The position numbers were made by a program, and so were the translations under genes. A stretch of 57,782 nt of DNA from Cellvibrionaceae bacterium (GTDB lineage: Bacteria > Pseudomonadota > Gammaproteobacteria > Pseudomonadales > Cellvibrionaceae), in NCBI GenBank assembly GCA_024707385.1, contig JANPZW010000014.1, positions 1 to 57,782 of the forward strand. Reading direction: 5' to 3'. Below, one piece after another: positions 44,887 through 53,177 of this stretch; position 1 is the stretch's first letter, and each line of letters begins with the position of its first letter. A model generated the notes under the pieces. The model searched no databases. It saw only the letters and a program-made list of their open reading frames with translations, and was not told where the DNA came from.

Positions 44887-46004
44887 ATCCAGCGGCCATT
44901 CTTTTTTTCGATGGACGAGTCAAGTTTTTGCACGCGGGATAAGCGGCTTTTTTTCCAGATGCGTTTGATCTGAAAAACACCCAGAGAGCCTGTATCGCTG
45001 AAATCTGGCAAGAGGTCATCGCTCGGCGCTTCCGGTAATTCAAGAACAAATTCAGGAAATGGTGATTGTCGATAACAAAATTGAATCCGCCCGCCCGGCA
45101 AGAGTTGAATATTCCGCTGATACACCGGCATATTCAGGCTGGACTGGTTTTCCCCCAAGCGATAATCACCGTAAACCTGAATGTCGGTAGTCAACTTGAG
45201 GCAATCGTGCTCAGGACAGGTGTCCGGTAACGGAATTACCCCAGACAATAAAGAATGGTCTCCCCGGTGCAGACTCCGGGCCATATCTCGATTCAGCGTA
45301 AACAAATCGCCGAGGCGAAAATCAGCAATACCTCGCTTTTGCTCCACAGCCAGCCAGGCCTGCAAATGAATTTTTTCCGGGATCAAGTGGCCATCCGTTT
45401 TGAGGAATTGCTGCAGATGACTGAATATCCAAACCTGCGGCTCTCGGCGCAGCAGCGTGTTCATAGTCTCGGAGATGATCAGATCAAAAAGCTGTCCCTC
45501 TGACGCCATCCAACGTGTGGCATCGGCCTGCTCAATCGCCACCACTTTGCCGTGAAGCTGTAACAGATCCACCAATTGTTGAATCGCCACTATATTGTCC
45601 GCATGAATATCCAGCAGGGTTACGCGTACCGGCGCAGCGGGGAACGCCGCCAGATAAGGCAGCAGCAGCAGACCGTAAGGGCCCGTCCCGGCATAGAGAA
45701 TATCCACCGCAGAACCATCCCGCGTTTTATCCGCAATCGCCTGGGCGATACCCTGCATAAAAACCTGCGAGCGCTGCACTTCCAGCAGACACCGGGCAGC
45801 TTGCTGAGGGGATATGGCGACGCCAGTGTCTAGCGCGATCGACTTCCAGCTGCAGGGATCATCCTGAACACTGATACCGGTGATCTGCCCCAACACATCT
45901 GCCAAAGCCTGCAGATGACCTGCATGTGTGTCCGGCCGGAATAGTGAATGCGCATGGTGTGTCAGCTGGGTTTGAAGATCTGTCAGTGCAATGTTGCGGT
46001 TCAT
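44883..46004 (-). CDS. PRMT-like SAM-dependent methyltransferase
   Basis: About 373 aa from the ATG at 46004 (AAGAAGAG upstream); the frame continues 22 codons further upstream without family likeness. Class I methyltransferase motifs: VDILYAGTGPYGLLLLPYL (motif I), VRVTLLDIHADNIVA (ends in Asp), VVAIEQADATRWM and LFDLIISETMNTLLRREPQ. SETMNTLL resembles the double-E loop of protein arginine methyltransferases with one Glu changed, and the C-terminal beta-rich domain fits that fold. It could methylate a protein in this cluster; the target is unknown. It is first in a four-gene overlapping set with the 63-aa protein and the sulfotransferase. Confidence 0.75.
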   Translation of the reverse strand: MNRNIALTDLQTQLTHHAHSLFRPDTHAGHLQALADVLGQITGISVQDDPCSWKSIALDTGVAISPQQAARCLLEVQRSQVFMQGIAQAIADKTRDGSAVDILYAGTGPYGLLLLPYLAAFPAAPVRVTLLDIHADNIVAIQQLVDLLQLHGKVVAIEQADATRWMASEGQLFDLIISETMNTLLRREPQVWIFSHLQQFLKTDGHLIPEKIHLQAWLAVEQKRGIADFRLGDLFTLNRDMARSLHRGDHSLLSGVIPLPDTCPEHDCLKLTTDIQVYGDYRLGENQSSLNMPVYQRNIQLLPGGRIQFCYRQSPFPEFVLELPEAPSDDLLPDFSDTGSLGVFQIKRIWKKSRLSRVQKLDSSIEKKNGRWI

Positions 46005-46184
46005 CCGGCTCTTCTTGAAGTTATTTTTTATCGTAAGAAAAGTTAACAGTTGAAGTTTAGACCGAATCACGAGAATACAAGCGACACCTGGGAAATTAGA
46101 AGGAATGTCGAATGAAGGCAGGAATCACCGAAATTGGCAGCTATGATTTCTATACTGAGCCTGACTTTTGGAACCCGCCTGTTT

Positions 46185-46664
46185 ATGTATGAACCACCAC
46201 TCCAACTCATACTTAATTTTTTCCGTGAAATCAAACTGCCGTTTGAGCTGGTACAACTGGGCAATAACACCTTTATGCCGGGCATGACGATTGTCGATGG
46301 TGCCCTGTGGATCGACGCGGAAAAACTGATGCACCCCGGTGACTTGCTGCATGAGGCGGGGCATATTGCGGTAACTTCGGTAGAGCAACGAGCCCATTTG
46401 GGTGGTGATATGAAAAAAGCCGGTCACAGAGGCGGTGAGGAGATGGCGGCAATCGCATGGTCTTGGGCAGCGTTGCGCGCAATCGGGCTCGCCCCGGAAG
46501 TGGTGTTTCATCCCTGTGGCTATAAAGGCGGTTCAGAGAATCTGATTGATGCCTTCACGAATCATCAGGGATTTGGTTATCCGCTTCTTTGTCTATGGGG
46601 CATGTGCGAACAACCCGACAGCAAAGATGGCTACCCAAAAATGAAGCGCTGGTTACGAGACTAG
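46185..46664 (+). CDS. Hypothetical protein with HEAGH metalloprotease-like motif
   Basis: 159 aa from ATG 46185, chosen since the sequence then begins MYEPPLQLILNFFREI; ATGs at 46143 and 46134 are alternatives. It contains LMHPGDLLHEAGHIAV, an HExxH-type zinc motif, and EEMAAIAWSWAALRAIGL. No signal peptide or membrane segment. It is divergent from the methyltransferase gene and convergent with the hydroxylase gene. I recall similar uncharacterised cytosolic proteins but no named family. Catalysis is not shown by the motif alone. Confidence 0.6.
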   Translation: MYEPPLQLILNFFREIKLPFELVQLGNNTFMPGMTIVDGALWIDAEKLMHPGDLLHEAGHIAVTSVEQRAHLGGDMKKAGHRGGEEMAAIAWSWAALRAIGLAPEVVFHPCGYKGGSENLIDAFTNHQGFGYPLLCLWGMCEQPDSKDGYPKMKRWLRD

Positions 46665-46681
46665 ATGGTTACGAGACTAGA
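46650..46681 (+). repeat. Exact 16-bp tandem duplication at convergent gene ends
   Basis: TGGTTACGAGACTAGA occurs twice back to back (46650-46665 and 46666-46681). It covers the TAG stop of the HEAGH gene and the TAA stop of the converging hydroxylase gene. Each copy carries both stop signals. Confidence 0.9.
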
Positions 46682-47307
46682 GAAGGCTGGGTAATTGCGT
46701 TTTTTAACCATTTATTCGCTTCACAATCTATCACCAAGTTGATGCGATCCTCATCGCTGAAATTCTGTACCGAATGCTCTTGATCGGCATTGATGTACCA
46801 CAGCTCTCCCGCTTTCATGGGCACATCTTGGCCATTGACGACAAAGCGAATCCGCTCGGATGTTTGTAACGGTAAATGCAGCCGCGCTTCGCCGTGTTCC
46901 AGACTTAATCCTTGATCACGATGCGGCTTGATTACCGCTCCCGCTTGCAAGCGCATCAAACGCACCGATTTTAACGGGCACTGCATGCTCTTCAGAAATG
47001 TATGCATGGCCGGACAAGCTTCCAATATGGGCAGATCCTGCCAGCCATCGGCCGAAGAAATCGCAAAACCTTGCAGAATTGGGTGAGCATTGATGTGCTC
47101 ATGTTGACATCGAAGTGGCAACACATCCCAACCGCCTGAGTAGTCCTTGCGATTTACGTGATCCACCCATTCATTCCGCAACAATTGCGTTAACTCTTTT
47201 TGCAGACCTCGCAAGTCTTCACAGCTGGTTACAAATGCGCAGCTGATCGGCGACTCATCACCAACCTCGCACCACTTGTGGTTATACGATTTTAGTGGCT
47301 CCAGCAT
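46669..47307 (-). CDS. Aspartyl/asparaginyl beta-hydroxylase-like 2OG-Fe(II) oxygenase
   Basis: 212 aa, intact. Fe(II)-binding HxD is in VIKPHRDQGL, the distal His in DQEHSVQNFSDEDRINLVID, with the Arg that binds 2-oxoglutarate close by; ARLHLPLQTS is the expected core strand. It probably hydroxylates a side chain of a protein or peptide in the cytoplasm. It is transcribed after cysC with an 11-bp gap, and it converges on the HEAGH gene. Confidence 0.82.
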   Translation of the reverse strand: MLEPLKSYNHKWCEVGDESPISCAFVTSCEDLRGLQKELTQLLRNEWVDHVNRKDYSGGWDVLPLRCQHEHINAHPILQGFAISSADGWQDLPILEACPAMHTFLKSMQCPLKSVRLMRLQAGAVIKPHRDQGLSLEHGEARLHLPLQTSERIRFVVNGQDVPMKAGELWYINADQEHSVQNFSDEDRINLVIDCEANKWLKNAITQPSLVS

Positions 47308-47318
47308 ATCAATTCGCC

Positions 47319-47969
47319 TTATTGGATAACTCCGTTGGCCTTCAGATAATCCACCATCTTATCGACGAGTTCTTCCGGCGAAAATAATTCGGTATCTATA
47401 ACCAGCTCTGGATTCAGCGGTTTTTCGTACAGCGAATCAACACCAGTAAAGTTTTTCAGCTCTCCAGAGCGAGCCTTTTTGTACAGTCCTTTTGGGTCTC
47501 TCTGCTCGCACACCTCAAGCGAAGCTTTGACATGACACTCAATAAACTCCCCCTTTGCGACCATGCTTCTTACCAGGTCACGATCCCGTTGAAATGGCGA
47601 TATAAATGACGCCAACACAATGAGACCGGCATCGATCATCAGTTTTGCCACCTCGCCAACACGGCGAATGTTTTCGATGCGGTCCTGATCGGAGAAGCCA
47701 AGATCTTTGCACAACCCCTTACGGATCACATCGCCATCCAACAGATAGGTGCCGCACCCAATACTGGTTAATTTTCGCTCCAATAAAGAGGCCGTTGTGG
47801 TTTTGCCCGCACCTGACAGGCCGGTAAACCAAATGATCGTCGGCGCCTGATTTCTCGCATAGGCGCCAATATTATTGTTCAATAACGGATCAACTGAAAT
47901 GCGGCTTTCCGCTTCCAACTTACCTCGCTCAGCAGCCGGTTCCAGCCTCATTACCCGTGTCGATTTCAT
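47319..47969 (-). CDS. cysC: Adenylyl-sulfate (APS) kinase
   Basis: 216 aa from the ATG at 47969, preferred because GGAAACCAC precedes it; the open frame runs 39 codons further back without family likeness. The P-loop is in IIWFTGLSGAGKTTTA, the APS-binding region in YLLDGDVIRKGLCKDLGF, and ASFISPFQRDRDLVR and RDPKGLYKKA complete the pattern. It phosphorylates APS to PAPS, the universal sulfate donor. No cysD/cysN/cysH is nearby, so it is a detached copy rather than part of assimilation; the sulfotransferase about 3 kb away is a likely consumer. Confidence 0.9.
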   Translation of the reverse strand: MKSTRVMRLEPAAERGKLEAESRISVDPLLNNNIGAYARNQAPTIIWFTGLSGAGKTTTASLLERKLTSIGCGTYLLDGDVIRKGLCKDLGFSDQDRIENIRRVGEVAKLMIDAGLIVLASFISPFQRDRDLVRSMVAKGEFIECHVKASLEVCEQRDPKGLYKKARSGELKNFTGVDSLYEKPLNPELVIDTELFSPEELVDKMVDYLKANGVIQ

Positions 47970-48316
47970 GTGGTTTCCAGCAATGTTAGGCTTTACTAAT
48001 CCCGTGCGCCTTTCGCACAAGGCCGATACGCGCATTAGCACCAAGGGAGTGGTACGTGGTCTGATAAAAACCGCGCCAACGTCCACTGCGCCACGCTTAC
48101 GAGCGTGTCGCCGATCAGCGACAGCCTCAATAAATTTAGAGCATATCCCGATGATTACCAGTCCTCATATTGAACAGGAAAGCATCTGGTAACATCTGCG
48201 ACGGAACCGGGCCCCACCGGCGCGGTTCAAACCCATTCGCATGACGCCTTCCGCATCAGCGACAGAGTGATTCACCAGCCCCAACCGGGAAACATAAAAC
48301 CTGAGGAACGAAAAAA
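47970..48316. other. 347-bp intergenic region between divergent cysC and hvfA
   Basis: Must hold both promoters. A CACGCT-TACG-AGCGTG hairpin (48092-48107) lies near cysC, with no T tract after it. TGAGGAACG just before the hvfA start is its ribosome-binding site. No ECF-sigma or metal-regulator gene is adjacent. No gene is supported here. Confidence 0.5.
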
Positions 48317-48636
48317 ATGAAACAGCCCCTGATTACATCCCTGGCCCTAGGATCCGTTCTGGCTATGGGCGCCGCCAATTTGAATGCCGCTGAGAATCCC
48401 TTCTCTGCCATGACCCTGAAACAAGGCTACCAACTCGCCGGCGATCATGGAAAAACCGGTGAAGGAAAATGCGGTGAAGGCAAGTGCGGCGAAAAGAAAA
48501 GCGAGGGCAAATGTGGAGAAGGGGAAATGCGGTGAAAAAGAAAGATGAAGGAAAGAGTGGCGAAGGAAAATGTGGCGAGAAAAAAGGCGATGGAAAATGC
48601 GGTGAAGGCAAATGTGGTGAGGCCAAATCCACCTGA
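48317..48636 (+). CDS. hvfA: HvfA-type Cys-rich RiPP precursor (EGKCG repeats), frameshifted
   Basis: About 105 aa after correction. A signal peptide (LITSLALGSVLAMGAANLNA) and a short spacer precede a core of EGKCGEGKCGEKK-type repeats. Reading through the errors gives seven GKCG motifs and one Ser variant (EGKSG). HvfA-family peptides carry this motif; their Cys are converted to heterocycles (thiooxazole/oxazolone-type) that bind copper, as reported for related systems. Two +1 insertions break the frame: a G4 run near 48525 and an A5 run near 48540; the second half then ends GKCGEAKST. The gene is followed 61 bp later by the MNIO enzyme gene. Confidence 0.85.
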
Positions 48637-48697
48637 TTTTCTACGTCGCGAGGTGGCCCACTTGGGCCACCAGTGTGCCTAATGTGTAAACAATAAA

Positions 48698-49552
48698 ATG
48701 AAAAAACCCGTCACAGGTGTCGGCCTTGGCTTTCGTCGCGAAATGCTCGATGAGCTGCGTCAGCACGATCTTTCCACCATCGACTTCTTTGAAATCGCTC
48801 CGGAAAACTGGCTCTGCGCCGGCGGCCGATACGCCAGCAGCCTGCGCGAATTCACCGAGTGTTTTCCTTTCACGTGCCATGGGCTATCGCTGTCCATCGG
48901 CAGCGTCGATCCGCTGGACACTGCGCTGTTGCACTCAATACGCCACTTTATGGCGGAACACGATATTGCTCTGTATACCGAGCATTTATCCTGGTGCAGC
49001 CACAATGGCCATCTTTACGATCTATTGCCCATTCCCTGCACAGACGAAGCGGTCATGTGGGTAAGCCAGCGCGTAAAACAGGTGCAGGATATTTTGCAGA
49101 TGCCCATCGGCCTGGAAAATGCCTCCTACTATTTTTCGCCTCCCGGTTCGCATATGTCGGAACAGGAATTCATCAGCGCGATCGTGCGGGAAAGCGGCTG
49201 CTATCTGCATCTCGATGTAAATAATATTTATGTGAACAGTCAGAATTTCTCTTTTGATCCCATCGCTTATATGAAAGCCCTGCCGTTGGAAAAAACCCGC
49301 TATATGCACGTGGCCGGACATTATGTTGAGAATGATGGCTTGATCGTGGACACCCATGGAGCAGCCGTTATAGATCCTGTCTGGGCGCTGCTGGAAACCA
49401 CTTACGACCTGCTCGGCGATGCCACGCCCTGCCCGCCCATTTGCCTGGAGCGGGATTTTAATTTTCCCGCACTATCGGAGCTTCTAGCTGAAATAGCGCA
49501 CATACGTGCAATTCAAGGACAGACAATAAATCAACGTGAGGCGCGGTCATGA
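48698..49552 (+). CDS. hvfB: MNIO-family (DUF692) multinuclear non-heme iron oxidase, HvfB-type
   Basis: 284 aa, intact. Starts MKKPVTGVGLGFRREMLDEL, as family members do. Conserved metal-site segments are visible: FEIAPENW, CHGLSLSIGS, YTEHLSWC, IGLENASYYF, LHLDVNNIYVN, MHVAGHY, VDTHGAAV and CLERDFNFP. Known family members (TglH, MbnB, HvfB) use two or three irons to oxidise Cys of a peptide; here the substrate is the adjacent EGKCG precursor. It overlaps the partner gene by 4 nt (ATGA). Confidence 0.92.
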   Translation: MKKPVTGVGLGFRREMLDELRQHDLSTIDFFEIAPENWLCAGGRYASSLREFTECFPFTCHGLSLSIGSVDPLDTALLHSIRHFMAEHDIALYTEHLSWCSHNGHLYDLLPIPCTDEAVMWVSQRVKQVQDILQMPIGLENASYYFSPPGSHMSEQEFISAIVRESGCYLHLDVNNIYVNSQNFSFDPIAYMKALPLEKTRYMHVAGHYVENDGLIVDTHGAAVIDPVWALLETTYDLLGDATPCPPICLERDFNFPALSELLAEIAHIRAIQGQTINQREARS

Positions 49553-50304
49553 CAAAAGACATTACCTCGCCTCCTTCGCAATTACTAAATTTTCAGGAGC
49601 ATTACAGCCACCACTTACGAGCCCCAGCAGAAGTGGCGCTCGATGAACACATACCACCGAGACGCAGCCGGGTTTATAAAGAACTTCTGTTTAACAACCT
49701 CTGCGGATTTCTCGATCGCTGCTTCCCCGTTACCCGATCTCTACTCGACGAAAGTTCTTGGCGCCAATTGAACAGGGCTTTTTATCGAGACTGGCGATGT
49801 CAAACGCCCTACTTCAGCCGTATCCCCTGGGAGTTTGTGCAGTATGTGTCGAGCAAACCAAACCCTGATGCGGGCGATTGGTTTGGTGAATTGTTGGATT
49901 ATGAATGGCGTGAGCTTGAAGCCGAGATTCATAAGAGCACGGTTGTGCATACCCCATATCCGATCAATGAAGGAGCTGTCTTACAGGTCAATCCGACGCT
50001 ACAAAACCTGCAATATCAATGGCCGGTACATCAAATCAGCAACTCGTTTATACCTGCCGAACCCACGCCGACATTTCTCCTGGTGTACCGACGCTTCGAT
50101 CATCAAGTGCAATTTATGGAAATCAACGCGCTGACCTCTGTCCTGCTGCAGATTCTGCAACAAAAGCCCGCGACAACCGATGCACTTTTTGAGAGCTTGG
50201 CCGAGCTTATGGAGGGGAACAATCAACAGGCGCTGCGGGACTCCGGCAAACCTCTGCTACAGGATCTTGTCGAAAAAAACGCTGTCATCATAAAAAACAA
50301 TTAG
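49549..50304 (+). CDS. hvfC: DUF2063-type partner protein, HvfC/BufC-type
   Basis: 251 aa. The N-terminal region (LLNFQEHYSHHLRAPAE, RRSRVYKELLFNNLCGFLDRCFPVT, FYRDWRCQTPYFSRIPWEF) matches DUF2063, the usual partner of DUF692 enzymes that presents the precursor. The C-terminal part (~140-250) includes FLLVYRRFDHQVQFMEINALTSVLLQIL, as in HvfC proteins. Start overlaps the hvfB stop. A DoxX-like hvfD gene, common in such operons, is not present; the next gene is a kinase 90 bp away. Confidence 0.88.
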   Translation: MTKDITSPPSQLLNFQEHYSHHLRAPAEVALDEHIPPRRSRVYKELLFNNLCGFLDRCFPVTRSLLDESSWRQLNRAFYRDWRCQTPYFSRIPWEFVQYVSSKPNPDAGDWFGELLDYEWRELEAEIHKSTVVHTPYPINEGAVLQVNPTLQNLQYQWPVHQISNSFIPAEPTPTFLLVYRRFDHQVQFMEINALTSVLLQILQQKPATTDALFESLAELMEGNNQQALRDSGKPLLQDLVEKNAVIIKNN

Positions 50305-50394
50305 ACACGCCTTTCTACACAAGGATGGCGCAGCCAGACGTTGACCCTTTGCTATACTTCGGAAATCCTGCCAGGCACCCCTAAAGGACGCGCG

Positions 50395-53037
50395 ATGACC
50401 CATGTAAAAATGGGCAGCACCCAAAGAATTTACGAGAACAAGTCGAATTTCGTTATTCGCGAGGGTATCTGCATTGTTGCCGTGCTGATCCATCTCTCAC
50501 TGTTTTGGGGGCTGAACAATCCCTGGCTGTGGTCTTTCGCGCTCTTCCAGGGGCTTGCTTATGCACCACTTCTGCACAATCTCCCAATTCTCTGTTTCAA
50601 TGCCAATCGCAACCTGTTGATCGATACCTTTCTCTACAGCTTCTGCCTGGGAATATGGGGCTTCAACCTCCACCTCATCACATGTTTTGTGGCTGCTTCT
50701 TGCATCATTAATTTGGCCGCGGGCGGAATGATCGCACTTCGCCAAGCTGTGTTATTGCTGGTTGCCGGCGGATTAACGGGAGGTGCCGTATGGGGATTTT
50801 ATTATCGGCCGGAATTACCCACCTCGACTCAGATCATCATCACTTTCAGCCTGCTGATGTTTATGACGGTGCTGGGCTTGAGGATCCATCGCATTAACAA
50901 CCGTCTGCGCAGCGTGCGCAATAGCCTGCAAAAGCAGCGCGAGGAATTGCTGGATCTCAATGCTCTCGCTCTGACGGTAAACGCTCATATGAATATCGAC
51001 GTTATCATGGGGCATGTGATGCAGACCATGGAGCGCCTTCACCCCTTCGAAGCACTTTATGTGCTGGCCTTCGACGAGCCGGGGCAGCGTTTGGAAGTGC
51101 TGGGAATTTACGGTTCCACAATCACCGAGCAGGAACACAGCGCATTCAGAAAATTCAAGTTCGATCTGGTGCGCGACCGGAACAGCATGTTCGTGAAATT
51201 TCTCCTCAAACGTAAAGCCATGTGCATACCCGATATCACCGCGGAGGTCATTGGAAAAAGCGACAAAATTGATTACGACCTCTATTGCGTGAAGCCGAGT
51301 GTATCCATCGCGTACTTTCCGGTTTTGGTTGAGGATAAAGTCATCGCTGGCGCTGCGTTTATCAACTACGAAAAGCGTTTTCACCTGACCAAACGCGACA
51401 TGGACAGAATTCAGCAGATGCTGGTACAAGTAGGCACAGCGGTGCGCAATGCCACTTTGTTCAAGGAGCTGGCGATAGCCAAGGAAGAAGCGGAAATTGC
51501 GCAGCGGAAAGCCCAGGCATCGGAGGAAACCAAAAGCCGCTTTCTCGCCAACATGAGCCACGAAATTCGCACGCCCCTAACAGCCATCATGGGCTACTCG
51601 GAAGCACTCACTGAGGAAGGCGTTACGGCAGAAGAGCGGAGCACATTCATCGGGCACATCATGCGCAGCGGTAAACATCTGCTGAGCATGATTAACGACA
51701 TACTCGACATATCCAAAATTGACGCGCGCAAGATCGAAATCGAGCGGCTTTCATCAAGCCTTCTGGAAGTGCTATGCGACATAGATTCCTACATGAAAAT
51801 CAAAAGTCGCGAAAAAAATCTCCACTATGCTTTGCACATCGACTTTCCCATACCCGCCACATTGGTCACAGATCCCACGCGACTCAAACAGGTTTTGCTC
51901 AACCTTTGTAATAACGCGGTTAAATTCACCGCCGAAGGAAACATTACCATCCAGGTACATATGCACACTGACGAATATTTGCAAATTGCTGTTTCTGACA
52001 CAGGAATTGGCATCGGTGAAAACGAAAAAGCCAGGATATTTAGTGCATTCGATCAGGGAGATACATCCACCACACGATTATTCGGCGGCACCGGCCTGGG
52101 ATTGTATATCTCCAAAAATCTCGCGCAGTTATTAGGTGGTGACCTCACCTTCGAGAGTCAAAAAGGTCTCGGCAGTACTTTTATCCTCCAACTACCTGTC
52201 GGTGTGAAAACCGGCCCCTACATTCGCGATATTTCGGAATTCCAGAACCGCATGGCAGCGATTATGGATTCAAAAACCTACGGCGGGATCAGCCGCATCA
52301 GCGGCAATGCTTTGGTTGTCGAGGATAATCAGGAAAATCAATGTCTGGCGGAACGCCTGCTGCGGCAAGCGGGTATGAATGTGGAAATAGTTGATAACGG
52401 GATCAAGGCTATCGAAGCCGTCCAAAACAAAAAATACACCCTGATCCTGATGGACATGCAAATGCCCGTCATGAGCGGTACAGATGCCGCGCGTGCCATC
52501 AAGGCGCTGGGAATTCAAACCCCCATAGTTGCATTCACTGCCAATGTGATGACACACCAGATCGAGGAATATCAACGGCTTGGTTTTGCTGGAGTGGTGG
52601 AGAAACCGATTATTCGGGAAAAATTATTCGCAATCCTAGAGCAAGTGACCCGACCTCTGACAGAACAGCCAAATCGGATACTGGTGGTGGACGATAATGA
52701 AGTCAATCAGATGATTCTGTTTCGCTATATCACCAAGGCCAATGAAAAAGCGGAAGTGTCTATTGCGGCCACCGGTGAAGGCGCCCTCGAATTCATCAAG
52801 CAACAAAAATTCGACCTTATTTTCATGGATATGGAAATGCCGGTGATGGACGGTCTGACGGCCACCAAACAGATTCGCGCCATGGGCGACAATACGCCGC
52901 TCTATATTGTGTCCGGCAATGTCAGCCCTGATGACCGCGCAAGCTGCTTGGAAGCGGGCGCAACCGGACACATCAGCAAACCTCTGGACAAGGACCAAAT
53001 CAGGCAGCTGGTGCAAAATCTGAAAATTGGCCCTTGA
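50395..53037 (+). CDS. MASE2-like membrane hybrid histidine kinase (TM sensor, GAF, HisKA, HATPase, REC, REC)
   Basis: 880 aa from ATG 50395. The N-terminal five to six membrane helices (~20-185) resemble MASE2: NRNLLIDTFLYSFCLGIWGFN aligns with its core. A GAF-like domain (~215-375), HisKA with LANMSHEIRTPLTAIMGYSEA, HATPase_c (VSDTGIGIGENE, RLFGGTGLGLYIS) and two receivers (LILMDMQMPVMSG and LIFMDMEMPVMDG, both with VEKP/SKP Lys) follow. It is an inner-membrane phosphorelay kinase with no HPt domain. Placed after hvfABC but separated by ~90 bp; whether it controls that operon is unknown. Confidence 0.88.
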   Translation: MTHVKMGSTQRIYENKSNFVIREGICIVAVLIHLSLFWGLNNPWLWSFALFQGLAYAPLLHNLPILCFNANRNLLIDTFLYSFCLGIWGFNLHLITCFVAASCIINLAAGGMIALRQAVLLLVAGGLTGGAVWGFYYRPELPTSTQIIITFSLLMFMTVLGLRIHRINNRLRSVRNSLQKQREELLDLNALALTVNAHMNIDVIMGHVMQTMERLHPFEALYVLAFDEPGQRLEVLGIYGSTITEQEHSAFRKFKFDLVRDRNSMFVKFLLKRKAMCIPDITAEVIGKSDKIDYDLYCVKPSVSIAYFPVLVEDKVIAGAAFINYEKRFHLTKRDMDRIQQMLVQVGTAVRNATLFKELAIAKEEAEIAQRKAQASEETKSRFLANMSHEIRTPLTAIMGYSEALTEEGVTAEERSTFIGHIMRSGKHLLSMINDILDISKIDARKIEIERLSSSLLEVLCDIDSYMKIKSREKNLHYALHIDFPIPATLVTDPTRLKQVLLNLCNNAVKFTAEGNITIQVHMHTDEYLQIAVSDTGIGIGENEKARIFSAFDQGDTSTTRLFGGTGLGLYISKNLAQLLGGDLTFESQKGLGSTFILQLPVGVKTGPYIRDISEFQNRMAAIMDSKTYGGISRISGNALVVEDNQENQCLAERLLRQAGMNVEIVDNGIKAIEAVQNKKYTLILMDMQMPVMSGTDAARAIKALGIQTPIVAFTANVMTHQIEEYQRLGFAGVVEKPIIREKLFAILEQVTRPLTEQPNRILVVDDNEVNQMILFRYITKANEKAEVSIAATGEGALEFIKQQKFDLIFMDMEMPVMDGLTATKQIRAMGDNTPLYIVSGNVSPDDRASCLEAGATGHISKPLDKDQIRQLVQNLKIGP

Positions 53038-53177
53038 AAAAGCCCATCCCATCGACACATTCCGTCCTTCCGGCTTGCCTCAAATCAAATATCGACAACA
53101 CTTAAACTGAAAACCAGTGAAACATAAGTATGATGGCGATTGCCTAACATAGACTTCAGCAATGCGGAGCCAAAATT

